Shown: in pieces, positions 34,060-42,222 of the stretch | Numbering within the stretch: position 1 is the first letter of the stretch | How the letters are laid out: every line of letters starts with the position of its first letter | Source of the DNA: Bog-950 sp046329535 | Lineage (GTDB): Bacteria; Bacteroidota; Bacteroidia; Chitinophagales; LD1 | Assembly: GCA_046329535.1 (NCBI GenBank) | Contig: JAXLUN010000005.1 | Coordinates: 268,244 to 332,243 of the forward strand | DNA: 64,000 nucleotides | Direction: 5' to 3' | The notes under the pieces: generated by a model | What the model was told of the DNA's origin: nothing | The model's input: the letters and a program-made list of their open reading frames with translations, nothing else | The model's database searches: none | Translations under genes and position numbers: made by a program

Positions 34060-35730
34060 TTAATAAATGCTCAGTTTGCGGTTGTGTGTTACACCGTTGA
34101 TGGTTACCGAGCAAACATAAATGCCTGCCGGTAAAGCAGAAACAGTCAGTTCGGTTTTATCGCGCATAACGGCTGCCTGGCTCATCAGGGCACCGTTTAC
34201 ATTAAACAACTGCACCGTTTCAATCAGCTCACCGTTTAAAGAAGCAACATAGACTGAGCCGTTTCCACGGTTATAACCCGGCACAAAACCACTGGCCCGG
34301 TTCACTTCTAAAATACCTACCGGAGTGTAAACAATTTCAAGCGTATCAGCTTGGTTCAGGTTACCGAACATATCGCTGGCTACACCGGCCGGAACAATCA
34401 CCCGCGCCAAGCCGGCACTGGTAAAGGTCAGAGTAGAAGTATAGGTGGTACCGCTGCCGCTGATAGGGCCTACACTGCCGTTGCTGGCCAATACATCGCT
34501 CAGGTCAAATCCGGTAACAGCCTTGCTGAACTCAAATGTAACCGGTACCGATGCAGAGGTGGTAGGGTTGCTGGCGCTGGTGGTTATATTCAAATCGGGG
34601 CGAATGGTATCACCCACAAAGCAATACTTGATAGAACCGTTAAACACTCGGGGCGTAAAGTTGATTGCAAAAGGATACGCTACACCAATACCTTCGTAAA
34701 ACTTCAAAAAATTATCGCTGGCATAAAGCGAGTCCTCCTGAATTCCATCGGTGTAGTTGAGCTGTAAACCCCCATGCCCGGTCACATAAAAACTGACATC
34801 CAGATTAGCCGGAACAACCACATTCAGATTTTTAAATCCGGTAGCTTCTAAGTTATTTCCCGTAGAGGTCAGGGTAGCGCTGTCAATAAATGTCCAGGCA
34901 CTTGGAGTGGTTTCAAAACCATGATAAGAACCCAGCCGGTAATAGGCACTGAAAGGAGCGGAGGTGCCGCTTCCAAAAGGCACACCCGGATTAATGGATT
35001 CAATCAATACATCAAAGTTTTTGGCCGCAACGGTAAACATAGCGCCATCGTTACCGTTTCCGGCTGCCAGGGTCGTGTTTAGTTGCTGGCAAACCGTAGG
35101 GGTATCTAAACAGTAATACACCGCACCGCGAAAATCGCGCGGAGAAAAGTTACCGGCAAAAGGATAAGCAACACCTAAGCCTTCTTTAATAGCCAGGTTG
35201 GCATCCTGGGCAAAAATATTGCCTTCGGCAGTGCCATCAAAATAGTCGGTGCCTATGCCGGTACCATTTCCGGTAATGTAAAAAGAAACCGTTTGCAAAG
35301 CCGCAACCGGTATAGATAGATTAATAGGAATACGCACCTTGGTGGCGTTAACCGGATATACTAAGGCACTGTCTACAAAAGTCCAGTTAGCGGGGGTGGT
35401 AGCCGAGCCGGAGTAAGAGCCGTTTTTATAGTATATTTTTACATGGCCTGTATCGCCCGAAAACAAACCGTCAAAGTATTGAATAATAATAGGTTTGGCG
35501 GCAGTAATTTCAAACATAACGCCATCGTTGCCGTTGCCTGCATCATCGGGAGTACCCAGCGAATCGCAGGCACCCAAACCAATCATAGGGGCCGGAATAC
35601 CGCCACCGCCCCGCGCATCGGTAATTAAAGATACGGGAGTGTACGGCCGGGCTTTATCACGCACCGTTTGGGCAAAAATGCTGCTCGTTAGGGCAACTAG
35701 TAACATCAGGATAGTAAAAGTGCTTTTCAT
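34060..35730 (-). CDS. Secreted protein with two homologous domains, Ig-like domain and T9SS type A signal
   Basis: 556 residues, signal peptide MKSTFTILMLLVALTSSIFA. Two copies of one roughly 165-residue beta domain follow (about 45-210 and 210-375). Shared landmarks are GNGNDG-MF near their start, SYxG-T-PxxWTF-DSA in the middle, and EGxGVAYPFAxNFxPRxFxG at the end. Next is an Ig-like domain (about 375-475: TTSASVPVTFEFSKAVTGFD, then VPAGVASDMFGNLN), typical of bacterial Ig modules. The final 70 residues (VYVASLNGELIETVQLFNVN ... LPAGIYVCSVTINGV) are a type A sorting domain that directs secretion and surface attachment by T9SS. The function of the doubled domain is unknown. Confidence 0.85.
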   Translation of the reverse strand: MKSTFTILMLLVALTSSIFAQTVRDKARPYTPVSLITDARGGGGIPAPMIGLGACDSLGTPDDAGNGNDGVMFEITAAKPIIIQYFDGLFSGDTGHVKIYYKNGSYSGSATTPANWTFVDSALVYPVNATKVRIPINLSIPVAALQTVSFYITGNGTGIGTDYFDGTAEGNIFAQDANLAIKEGLGVAYPFAGNFSPRDFRGAVYYCLDTPTVCQQLNTTLAAGNGNDGAMFTVAAKNFDVLIESINPGVPFGSGTSAPFSAYYRLGSYHGFETTPSAWTFIDSATLTSTGNNLEATGFKNLNVVVPANLDVSFYVTGHGGLQLNYTDGIQEDSLYASDNFLKFYEGIGVAYPFAINFTPRVFNGSIKYCFVGDTIRPDLNITTSASNPTTSASVPVTFEFSKAVTGFDLSDVLASNGSVGPISGSGTTYTSTLTFTSAGLARVIVPAGVASDMFGNLNQADTLEIVYTPVGILEVNRASGFVPGYNRGNGSVYVASLNGELIETVQLFNVNGALMSQAAVMRDKTELTVSALPAGIYVCSVTINGVTHNRKLSIY

Positions 35731-35749
35731 GAAATTTTTTTAAAAGTGA

Positions 35750-35770
35750 TTAATGTAGCACTAAAGTAAA
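35750..35770 (-). promoter_or_regulatory. Possible promoter motif shared with the 41.9 kb gene
   Basis: The plus-strand string TTAATGTAGCACTAAAGTAA lies just upstream of the start at 35730; TTTAATGTAGCTAAAGTAA lies equally close to the start at 41944. On the coding strand this reads TTACTTTAG-(T)GCTACATTAA, which partly resembles TAnnTTTG. Suggested, not established. Confidence 0.35.
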
Positions 35771-35952
35771 AAAACTATTCGTTTAATGTCGGGATAAGGG
35801 GCGTGCTTTTTAGGCTCACATAGGTTTAACCGATATACCTTGTGCATACGTAAAAGCTTTATTAGCTTTGGGTAAATGGTTTATCAGAACCTGCAGTATC
35901 CAAATAATCAATCTTCTCTATCGTTATTAATTCACTTTAATTAATCGGTATT

Positions 35953-36675
35953 ATGGCCACCAAATTATTTGAACATCCGTTACGGAAATTTGAAATTACA
36001 TACGATGATTCAAAACCCTGGACTACTCAGGATGAAGATCTGGTGAATGCTTTTCTCAATCTGCATCAATATGTAATGGAGCGCACCGAAACTTCCCGCC
36101 ATTTAATGGAACAGTATGCTGCTTTAAACCGAGCTATAGGTGCAGCTCGTACAGAGTATCAAAAGGTACGTAAAATGATGGATGAAACCCGCCAGATGGC
36201 TGAAGTGGTTATTCCGGCCATGCAACTGAACCAGGTCGTGGTACAGGAGCACTTTGACAAAGCCGTGCTGCAAACAGATGAGGCCATACTGGAATACGAC
36301 CAGGTGATGCGTGCCATTGATTTAGAAACCCCCGAGCCTGCCCGGTATGCATTTATAGAAGAGCAGGATGATGCACCTATCTGGAACCAGTTTGATGAAA
36401 CCAATCTGGAGCATTCGCGGCAGTGGGAAGTTAACTCCATTGATACAGCCGTATTTACTGATACCGAAGAGATGTTCCGCGTCTTTGTAGGCGAGCAAGC
36501 AAGACAACAGGACCAGGTTATAGATTATACAAATGAGGTCATCAATAATCATCACATCCTCATGCTCGAAACCGAACTGCTCTACGAAGTATGGAAAGAG
36601 TTTGTGAAGCGCGTTCAGTTGCTCGATTATATAACCGGAAAAGCCGATAACCGCGATTTTCTGAGTATGAACTAG
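35953..36675 (+). CDS. Hypothetical coiled-coil protein
   Basis: 240 residues, no signal peptide, no membrane helix, acidic. A first stretch (1-30) is followed by long helices (about 40-110, TETSRHLMEQYAALNRAIGA and TRQMAEVVIPAMQLNQVVVQ), an acidic linker (DLETPEPARYAFIEEQDDAP), then another helical part (155-235) ending in DYITGKADNRDFLSMN. No domain is recognised. It is a stand-alone gene between two minus-strand genes with a strong terminator after it. Confidence 0.7.
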   Translation: MATKLFEHPLRKFEITYDDSKPWTTQDEDLVNAFLNLHQYVMERTETSRHLMEQYAALNRAIGAARTEYQKVRKMMDETRQMAEVVIPAMQLNQVVVQEHFDKAVLQTDEAILEYDQVMRAIDLETPEPARYAFIEEQDDAPIWNQFDETNLEHSRQWEVNSIDTAVFTDTEEMFRVFVGEQARQQDQVIDYTNEVINNHHILMLETELLYEVWKEFVKRVQLLDYITGKADNRDFLSMN

Positions 36676-36711
36676 AGTGAGCAGAGCTTTTAAGGAATTG
36701 GAGATGCCTCC

Positions 36712-36759
36712 TTTACAAACAATTAAGCCCCGTTTATACGGGGCTTAATTGTTTGTAAA
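36712..36759. terminator. Strong bidirectional terminator, 22-bp perfect arms
   Basis: TTTACAAACAATTAAGCCCC begins a 22-base arm that is perfectly repeated in inverse around a 4-base loop. It separates the convergent coiled-coil gene and the large T9SS type B gene. Confidence 0.88.
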
Positions 36760-36782
36760 ACCGAAAAGGATGCGGGTATTTT

Positions 36783-39700
36783 TTACCTCACCAGGGTTAA
36801 ACTGCCTTTATGCATTTGGTCAGCGTGGTTATTGGTGTAAACTATTCTCAGGGTGTATACAAATACTGCATTCATCATGTTTTCCCCCCGGTAAGTTCCA
36901 TCCCATTTAAAGTTGTGGTCGTTGCTTTCAAACACTTTTTCCCCCCAGCGGTCAAAAACCTGTACTTCGATTTGTTTCCAGCCATCTTTCTTACCAAAAA
37001 TTTCGAAAAAGTCGTTATTGCCATCCCCATTCGGTGTAAATACATTCGGCACAAACAATGATTCTTCCTGATATACCGTTACACCCAACTGTGTCGAGTC
37101 AACACAACCTAGTTGGTTATAGGCATACAGCGTAATCGGGAAATAACCGGGATTGGTAAATGAAACAATGCCCGGATTCTCTGCACTGCTGCTTAGGTTT
37201 TCGTTCAGTAACCACAGGTATGAAACTGCCTGCTGGCTATGGTTCAATAAATTCACCGTAGTAGCCGGTAGTTGTATTACCGGATTACTTAAACTAAACG
37301 ATGCTATCGGGTTTTCAATGGTGGTAATCATATCATGCACAGTCCACTGGTCGCTGCAGCCATGCGTACTGGTAGTTTGCAAACTTACCGTATAGTTTCC
37401 TGCCGAGGCATATGTATGGCAGGGGTTCTGCGAATTAGCGGTGTAACCATCTCCAAAAGACCATTGGTAAATCAACGACTCATCACTCACCGAGTGGTCG
37501 GTGAAGCATACCGGCAGGTTTTCACAGCCCAAGATAGTATCGGCTGTGAAACTTGCTACAGGCATGGCATAAACCTGAGTTGTATCGGTAAACACCTCGC
37601 TGACACATCCGTTTTGGGTTATGGTCAGGCTTATCGCTTGGCTACCGGCTTGCGCAAATGAAACCAACTGATTCGATACGGTAGAAGTTAAAGGCAATCC
37701 ATTCGGTCCAAAATCCCAATGAAAGGTTGCACCCTGTAAATAGGTTCCCCCGGCAGAAAATAGGAAATGGTTGTTTTCTAAACATTGCCCCGTAACCGGG
37801 CTGAAAGAAGCTATCGGCACAGGGGTTACCTGCACACTCACCGTAGCAGTACCGGTGCAGCCGGCAGTATTTCCTGTTACCATATAACTGGTGTTGTTCA
37901 TCGGGCTGGCACTAACACTGGCTCCCGCAGCACTGCTTAAGCTTTGTGCCGGTGACCATGCATAGGTATCGGCACCCGAAGCGGTGAGTTGGGTGCTTTC
38001 ACCGGCACAGATAGCAGCATCAGGGCTTACACTCACTACCGGCAGTGGGTTCACGGTTACCGGAACGCTGGTAAGCGGAGAAGAACATCCGTTTAAAGTA
38101 GTAATTAAAGAAAGGTTCTTGACTCCCGAAGTATTCCAGTTTACCTGGTAAGGGCCTTGCGCTGTTCCTGACAAAACCGTACCACCGGCAAAATTCCAGT
38201 TGTATATGGTATTCGGCAGGTTGGTTCCTGTATAGGTAACTGCAGCAGCAGCTCCCGCACATACTGGTGAAGTAGCGGTAAAGCTGGAAACCGGATTGGG
38301 TTTAATGCTTACGGTAACAGTGGCAGAATCAGTACAGCCCAGAAATGTTCCCGTTACTTGATAGGTGGTGGTAGTTGCCGGTGAAGCGATTACGCTGGAG
38401 CCCGTTTGGCTGATTAAACCGGCAGCCGGTGACCAACTGTAACTGGTAGCACCTGTAGCATGGAGGGTGGTACTCTCTCCTGCACAAATAGCCGCTACCG
38501 GGCTGATAGTAACTAACGGCAGTGCATTGACCGTAACAGGAACTGTAGTGATTGGAGAAGAACATCCGTTTAAGACTGTAGTGAGCGTAATGTTCTTAAC
38601 CCCGGCTGTATTCCAGTTAACTTGATAAGGTCCTTGCCCGGTTCCTGACAGAACGGTGCCACCGGCAAAATTCCAGTTGTAAGTAGTGCTTGCGCTGTTG
38701 GTTCCTGAAAATGAAACCGAAGCATTGGCCCCTTCACAAACCGGAGAGGTTGCCGTAAAAGTTGAAATCGGATTAGGTTTAATACTCACTGTAACCGATG
38801 CCGAATCGGTACAGCCTTGGCTTGTACCGGTTACGCTGTAGCTGCTGGTAGCAACCGGAGTTGCTGTTACAGAAGCTGTGTTCGTGGCACTTAACCCATT
38901 GCCGGGGCTCCAGTTGTAAGTAGTGGCACCGGTAGCGGTTAAGGTAGTACTTTCACCCAAACAGATAGCCGCATCCGGGCTCACACTTACTATTGGTAAG
39001 GGTTTGATAGTAACTGTAACTGAAGCAGAATCAGTACAACCTAACATAGTGCCGGTTACAGCGTAGGTAGTAGTAGCCAGAGGGTTAGCCGTAACAGAAC
39101 TGCCGCTTGTGCTGCTTAGTCCGTTAGCGGGAGTCCATACATAACTGCCGGCACCGCTGGCGGTTAGTGCAGTGCTGGCTCCTGCACAGATTGCCGTATT
39201 CGGACTAACAGAAACTATCGGTAATGCGTTCACCGTAACAGGAACGGTGGTTAACGCAGATGTACATCCGTTGAAAGTAGTAGTGAGAGAAACATTTTTA
39301 ATCCCTCCGGTAGGCCAGCTTACCTCATAAGGTCCGGCTCCGCTACCCGATTGAATATTTCCTCCGTTAAAGTTCCAGTTGTAAGTAGCATTGGCAGACG
39401 CAGAGCCGGTATAGTTGATGGAGGCGTTGGCACCGGCACAAACCGGTGAGGTTACGGTGAAGGAAGAAGTAGGCAAAGGTTTAATCGATACCGTTACGGA
39501 TGCGCTGTCGGTACAGCCGAAGGTAGTACCCGTAACATGATAGGTAATGGTTGATACCGGTGTGGAGGTTACGTTTGCCCCGCTGCTGCTACCCAACCCG
39601 GTTGATGGGGACCAACTGTAAGTTGAAGCTCCCGAGGCATGAAGGGTAGTGTTAGTACCTTCACAAATAGCTATATCGGGGCTCACAGAAACCACTGGCA

Positions 39701-41195
39701 CAGCATGGACAGTAACCGGCACAGTGGTAGAGGGTGAAGGGCATCCGTTGGAGCTAGTTGTTAAGCTGATATTTTTTATACCTGCACTGGACCAGCTTAT
39801 AGTATATGGCCCCTGACCACTTCCAGATGTTACAGTGCCACCGGCAAAATTCCAGTTATAGGTGGCATTAAACGGTGCGGAGCCGGTATACGTAATGGTG
39901 GCATCTGCTCCTTCACAAACGGGAGATGTAGCAGTGAAAGATGATGTTGGTAAAGCAGCTACCACCACATTTATCACCGTATCGTCAATACAAGGCGGTG
40001 AACCAATACGCAAACGAACCGGATAGCTGCCGGCAGCAGCAAATGTATGAGACGGATTTTGTGTATTGGCATCGGTGGTTCCATCGTTATTGAAATCCCA
40101 CGCCCAGGTGGTGGCTGAACCTGCTGGTGATGATATATCGGTAAATGTAACCGGTGAGCCGGCACAGGCAGTACCGGTAGTGAAATTAGCTACCAGACTG
40201 TTCGGGCTTACAGGAATCAGCGTACTCATGGTAAAGTTACAGGGAACCGTACCCAAAGTCATCATATTAACCGTATAGTTACCAGCGGCATTAATGGTGC
40301 ATTGTTGTGTATTAGCTCCCGAAACAATACCCGGCCCGCTCCAGGAGTAACTGGCAGCTCCGTCTGGTGCGGTCAGCACTACTGTTTGACCATTGCAAAT
40401 AGTAGGAGAGGTGGCTCCAATTTGCAGTGTATTGCAGTCGGCATCAATATAGGCGTAGGCATAATGGCTTCCTTCACAACCGTTGGGGGCGCAATCGCGG
40501 GTGGTAAACTGAATACTGACTGTTTGACCAATGTAGTTATTAAGCGGAATAAATACCGTGGTCCAGTTTTTATAAAGAAGTGGCCCTACCGAAACAAAAC
40601 CTCCTATGGTTTGCGCGGTGGTGGCATCAACATCATAGGTAGCACAATCAATCGGGTTATTATTTCCGTCCAACATACCTATTTTAAAATAAGGTTGTTG
40701 GCCGTTACTGTGGCCTCCATCTTTTAGTACCACTGCATAGTGATAGGTAAAGTTGCAGTTGTTGGGTGTTACTGTAAATCGGTATTTGATGGTTTCTCCA
40801 CCTCCATGGCCGGCATCGTTGGCGTGAGCATCTCCCAAGCGAAATGAGTATGATCCGGGAGTATAAACCACGGGAAGGATATTGCCGCCTATTACCGGAT
40901 CGAAACCGGAGGTCATGATAAAGTGATTGGCTCCGGCTTGTCCGTTGGCGGGGTGATTGTTAGGGCCTTGGTGAAGGGTAGCATGTTGTAAAGGATCAGG
41001 AGTGTAGCAGGCACTGCATTGTCCGTTAACCATTGTTCCGGTGCAGGTTCCATCTCCGTAAGTTCCGGTCCATCCGGTCAGATTTCCGTTTTCAAAGTTC
41101 ACATTAGGACACTGAGAGAAAAGGCTTGGCGTTTGAACCAGAAGCAGAAAGATGAAGGCTGTTAAATGACTGCGGTTAAGTAGTTTGTTTTCCAT
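36783..41195 (-). CDS. Giant PKD/Ig-repeat surface protein with gliding-motility-type (CHU_C) T9SS type B signal
   Basis: 1470 residues, signal peptide ending LFSQ. A unique N-terminal domain (30-245) is followed by a PKD domain (about 335-410; FTDISSPAGSATTWAWDFNN). Then come alternating modules of two kinds: a PKD-like unit (TSPVCEGADATITYTGSAPF ... TYNWNFAGGTVTSGSGQGPY) and an Ig-like unit (SVSPDAAICAGESTTLTATG ... YSWSPA). These repeat about four to five times with high identity. A further PKD unit (CFTDHSV ... YQWSFGDGYT) follows, and the C-terminus FVPNVFTPNGDGNNDFFEIF ... VFDRWGEKVF is the CHU_C domain that marks T9SS type B cargo. Such proteins are surface adhesins or structural layers in gliding Bacteroidota. 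The near-identical modules suggest recent internal duplication. Confidence 0.9.
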   Translation of the reverse strand: MENKLLNRSHLTAFIFLLLVQTPSLFSQCPNVNFENGNLTGWTGTYGDGTCTGTMVNGQCSACYTPDPLQHATLHQGPNNHPANGQAGANHFIMTSGFDPVIGGNILPVVYTPGSYSFRLGDAHANDAGHGGGETIKYRFTVTPNNCNFTYHYAVVLKDGGHSNGQQPYFKIGMLDGNNNPIDCATYDVDATTAQTIGGFVSVGPLLYKNWTTVFIPLNNYIGQTVSIQFTTRDCAPNGCEGSHYAYAYIDADCNTLQIGATSPTICNGQTVVLTAPDGAASYSWSGPGIVSGANTQQCTINAAGNYTVNMMTLGTVPCNFTMSTLIPVSPNSLVANFTTGTACAGSPVTFTDISSPAGSATTWAWDFNNDGTTDANTQNPSHTFAAAGSYPVRLRIGSPPCIDDTVINVVVAALPTSSFTATSPVCEGADATITYTGSAPFNATYNWNFAGGTVTSGSGQGPYTISWSSAGIKNISLTTSSNGCPSPSTTVPVTVHAVPVVSVSPDIAICEGTNTTLHASGASTYSWSPSTGLGSSSGANVTSTPVSTITYHVTGTTFGCTDSASVTVSIKPLPTSSFTVTSPVCAGANASINYTGSASANATYNWNFNGGNIQSGSGAGPYEVSWPTGGIKNVSLTTTFNGCTSALTTVPVTVNALPIVSVSPNTAICAGASTALTASGAGSYVWTPANGLSSTSGSSVTANPLATTTYAVTGTMLGCTDSASVTVTIKPLPIVSVSPDAAICLGESTTLTATGATTYNWSPGNGLSATNTASVTATPVATSSYSVTGTSQGCTDSASVTVSIKPNPISTFTATSPVCEGANASVSFSGTNSASTTYNWNFAGGTVLSGTGQGPYQVNWNTAGVKNITLTTVLNGCSSPITTVPVTVNALPLVTISPVAAICAGESTTLHATGATSYSWSPAAGLISQTGSSVIASPATTTTYQVTGTFLGCTDSATVTVSIKPNPVSSFTATSPVCAGAAAAVTYTGTNLPNTIYNWNFAGGTVLSGTAQGPYQVNWNTSGVKNLSLITTLNGCSSPLTSVPVTVNPLPVVSVSPDAAICAGESTQLTASGADTYAWSPAQSLSSAAGASVSASPMNNTSYMVTGNTAGCTGTATVSVQVTPVPIASFSPVTGQCLENNHFLFSAGGTYLQGATFHWDFGPNGLPLTSTVSNQLVSFAQAGSQAISLTITQNGCVSEVFTDTTQVYAMPVASFTADTILGCENLPVCFTDHSVSDESLIYQWSFGDGYTANSQNPCHTYASAGNYTVSLQTTSTHGCSDQWTVHDMITTIENPIASFSLSNPVIQLPATTVNLLNHSQQAVSYLWLLNENLSSSAENPGIVSFTNPGYFPITLYAYNQLGCVDSTQLGVTVYQEESLFVPNVFTPNGDGNNDFFEIFGKKDGWKQIEVQVFDRWGEKVFESNDHNFKWDGTYRGENMMNAVFVYTLRIVYTNNHADQMHKGSLTLVR

Positions 41196-41584
41196 ACTAT
41201 AACTTTTTTAATGGTTAATAGATAGCACAAACTTCAACTCGTTTCCTACAAGCCTTTACGCACTTGTTACTGAATAGATACAAGTGTTTTTAGTACAGTC
41301 TTATTGCCTGCATAGAAGGGTGCAGTAACCGGAGAAACATTATTACGTATAAGATTTCGGCCTGATAGAACACAACATCTATTACACTTTATATCGTGTA
41401 ATGTTAGGGTTCTCTCTTAAATATACCTGACTGTTTTTATTGTAGACTCTATTAATGTCCGGAATTGATTTGTAGAGGACGAATATTTTGTTGTTGATAA
41501 AATGAAACTTACCTTGTTGGATTACTGCCATCAATCAAAAAAGAATCGTGATGGGGGGGTAGGAGGCTGAAAGAGATAGAACTC
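41196..41584. other. Intergenic region with promoter of the giant surface-protein gene
   Basis: 389 bases with no reading frame of note. No exact TAnnTTTG element was found near the start at 41195. One A/T-rich stretch (41410-41460) and no clear hairpin were seen. Confidence 0.5.
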
Positions 41585-41944
41585 CTATCCGCCTATTTTG
41601 ATGTTGACTTTCTTGGATTTTATCTCCAGTTTCTTTTTGTCTATGGTCAAACCGCCTTTGCTGCCGGTTGCACTTACTCCTTTTTTGTTTGCTTCAACTC
41701 CTTTCCCCGAACTGCTCTTGGCTGATACTTCTCCTTTTTTAGCCTCTACACCGGCTCCGTTTTTATTTTTTATCTCGGCTCCCGAACTATTGGCCTTGGC
41801 CCCTCCGCCCTTACTACTACTTACGGTGGCCCCGTTTTTATTTACTGTAGCAACGCTTTTACTATTGCTGTTTTGTGCGGCTACATGGGTTTGGTTAAAC
41901 AGAAGCAAACAAGTGGTCAGGTAAAAGGGGAGTAAATACTTCAT
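41585..41944 (-). CDS. Small secreted low-complexity Lys/Gly/Ser-rich protein
   Basis: 119 residues. Signal peptide MKYLLPFYLTTCLLLFNQTHVAAQ, then a run of short related segments of the form (K/N)-(K/G)-G-(A/V)-x-(A/V), for example VNKNGATVSSSKGGGAKANSSG, given as landmark, and a basic end KKKLEIKSKKVNIKIGG. Strongly positively charged. No family known. It could bind acidic surface polymers or be an amyloid-like or structural peptide; this is inference. The start is supported by the signal peptide and by an upstream motif shared with the 34-35.7 kb gene. Confidence 0.6.
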   Translation of the reverse strand: MKYLLPFYLTTCLLLFNQTHVAAQNSNSKSVATVNKNGATVSSSKGGGAKANSSGAEIKNKNGAGVEAKKGEVSAKSSSGKGVEANKKGVSATGSKGGLTIDKKKLEIKSKKVNIKIGG

Positions 41945-42206
41945 GGGGTATTGTTTAATGTAGCTAAAGTAATAAAAGTATCTCAGGTAGAATCAGCCAT
42001 AAGGCAAACGGAATCACTCCACTTGTAGTAATTGATATCTCTGCCTAGGTATTGGAAATCTATTCTCCTCCACTTCAAGTCGGTAGAGACAAACAGACTA
42101 AAAAGTGATAAGAACTAAGCGTCAATTTTGAACCAGCGATTTAAACATGACCGCCTAGGTGCTGCGCATTCTTACCATCAAATGCACCAATCCCCAAACT
42201 AAGCCT

Positions 42207-42214
42207 TACCTTTG
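42207..42214 (+). promoter_or_regulatory. Candidate -7 promoter element (TACCTTTG) of copA, near-leaderless
   Basis: Exact TAnnTTTG match ending 8 bases before the ATG at 42223, which would give a nearly leaderless transcript; no clear -33 TTG at normal distance. Confidence 0.5.
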
Positions 42215-42222
42215 CATTGATT

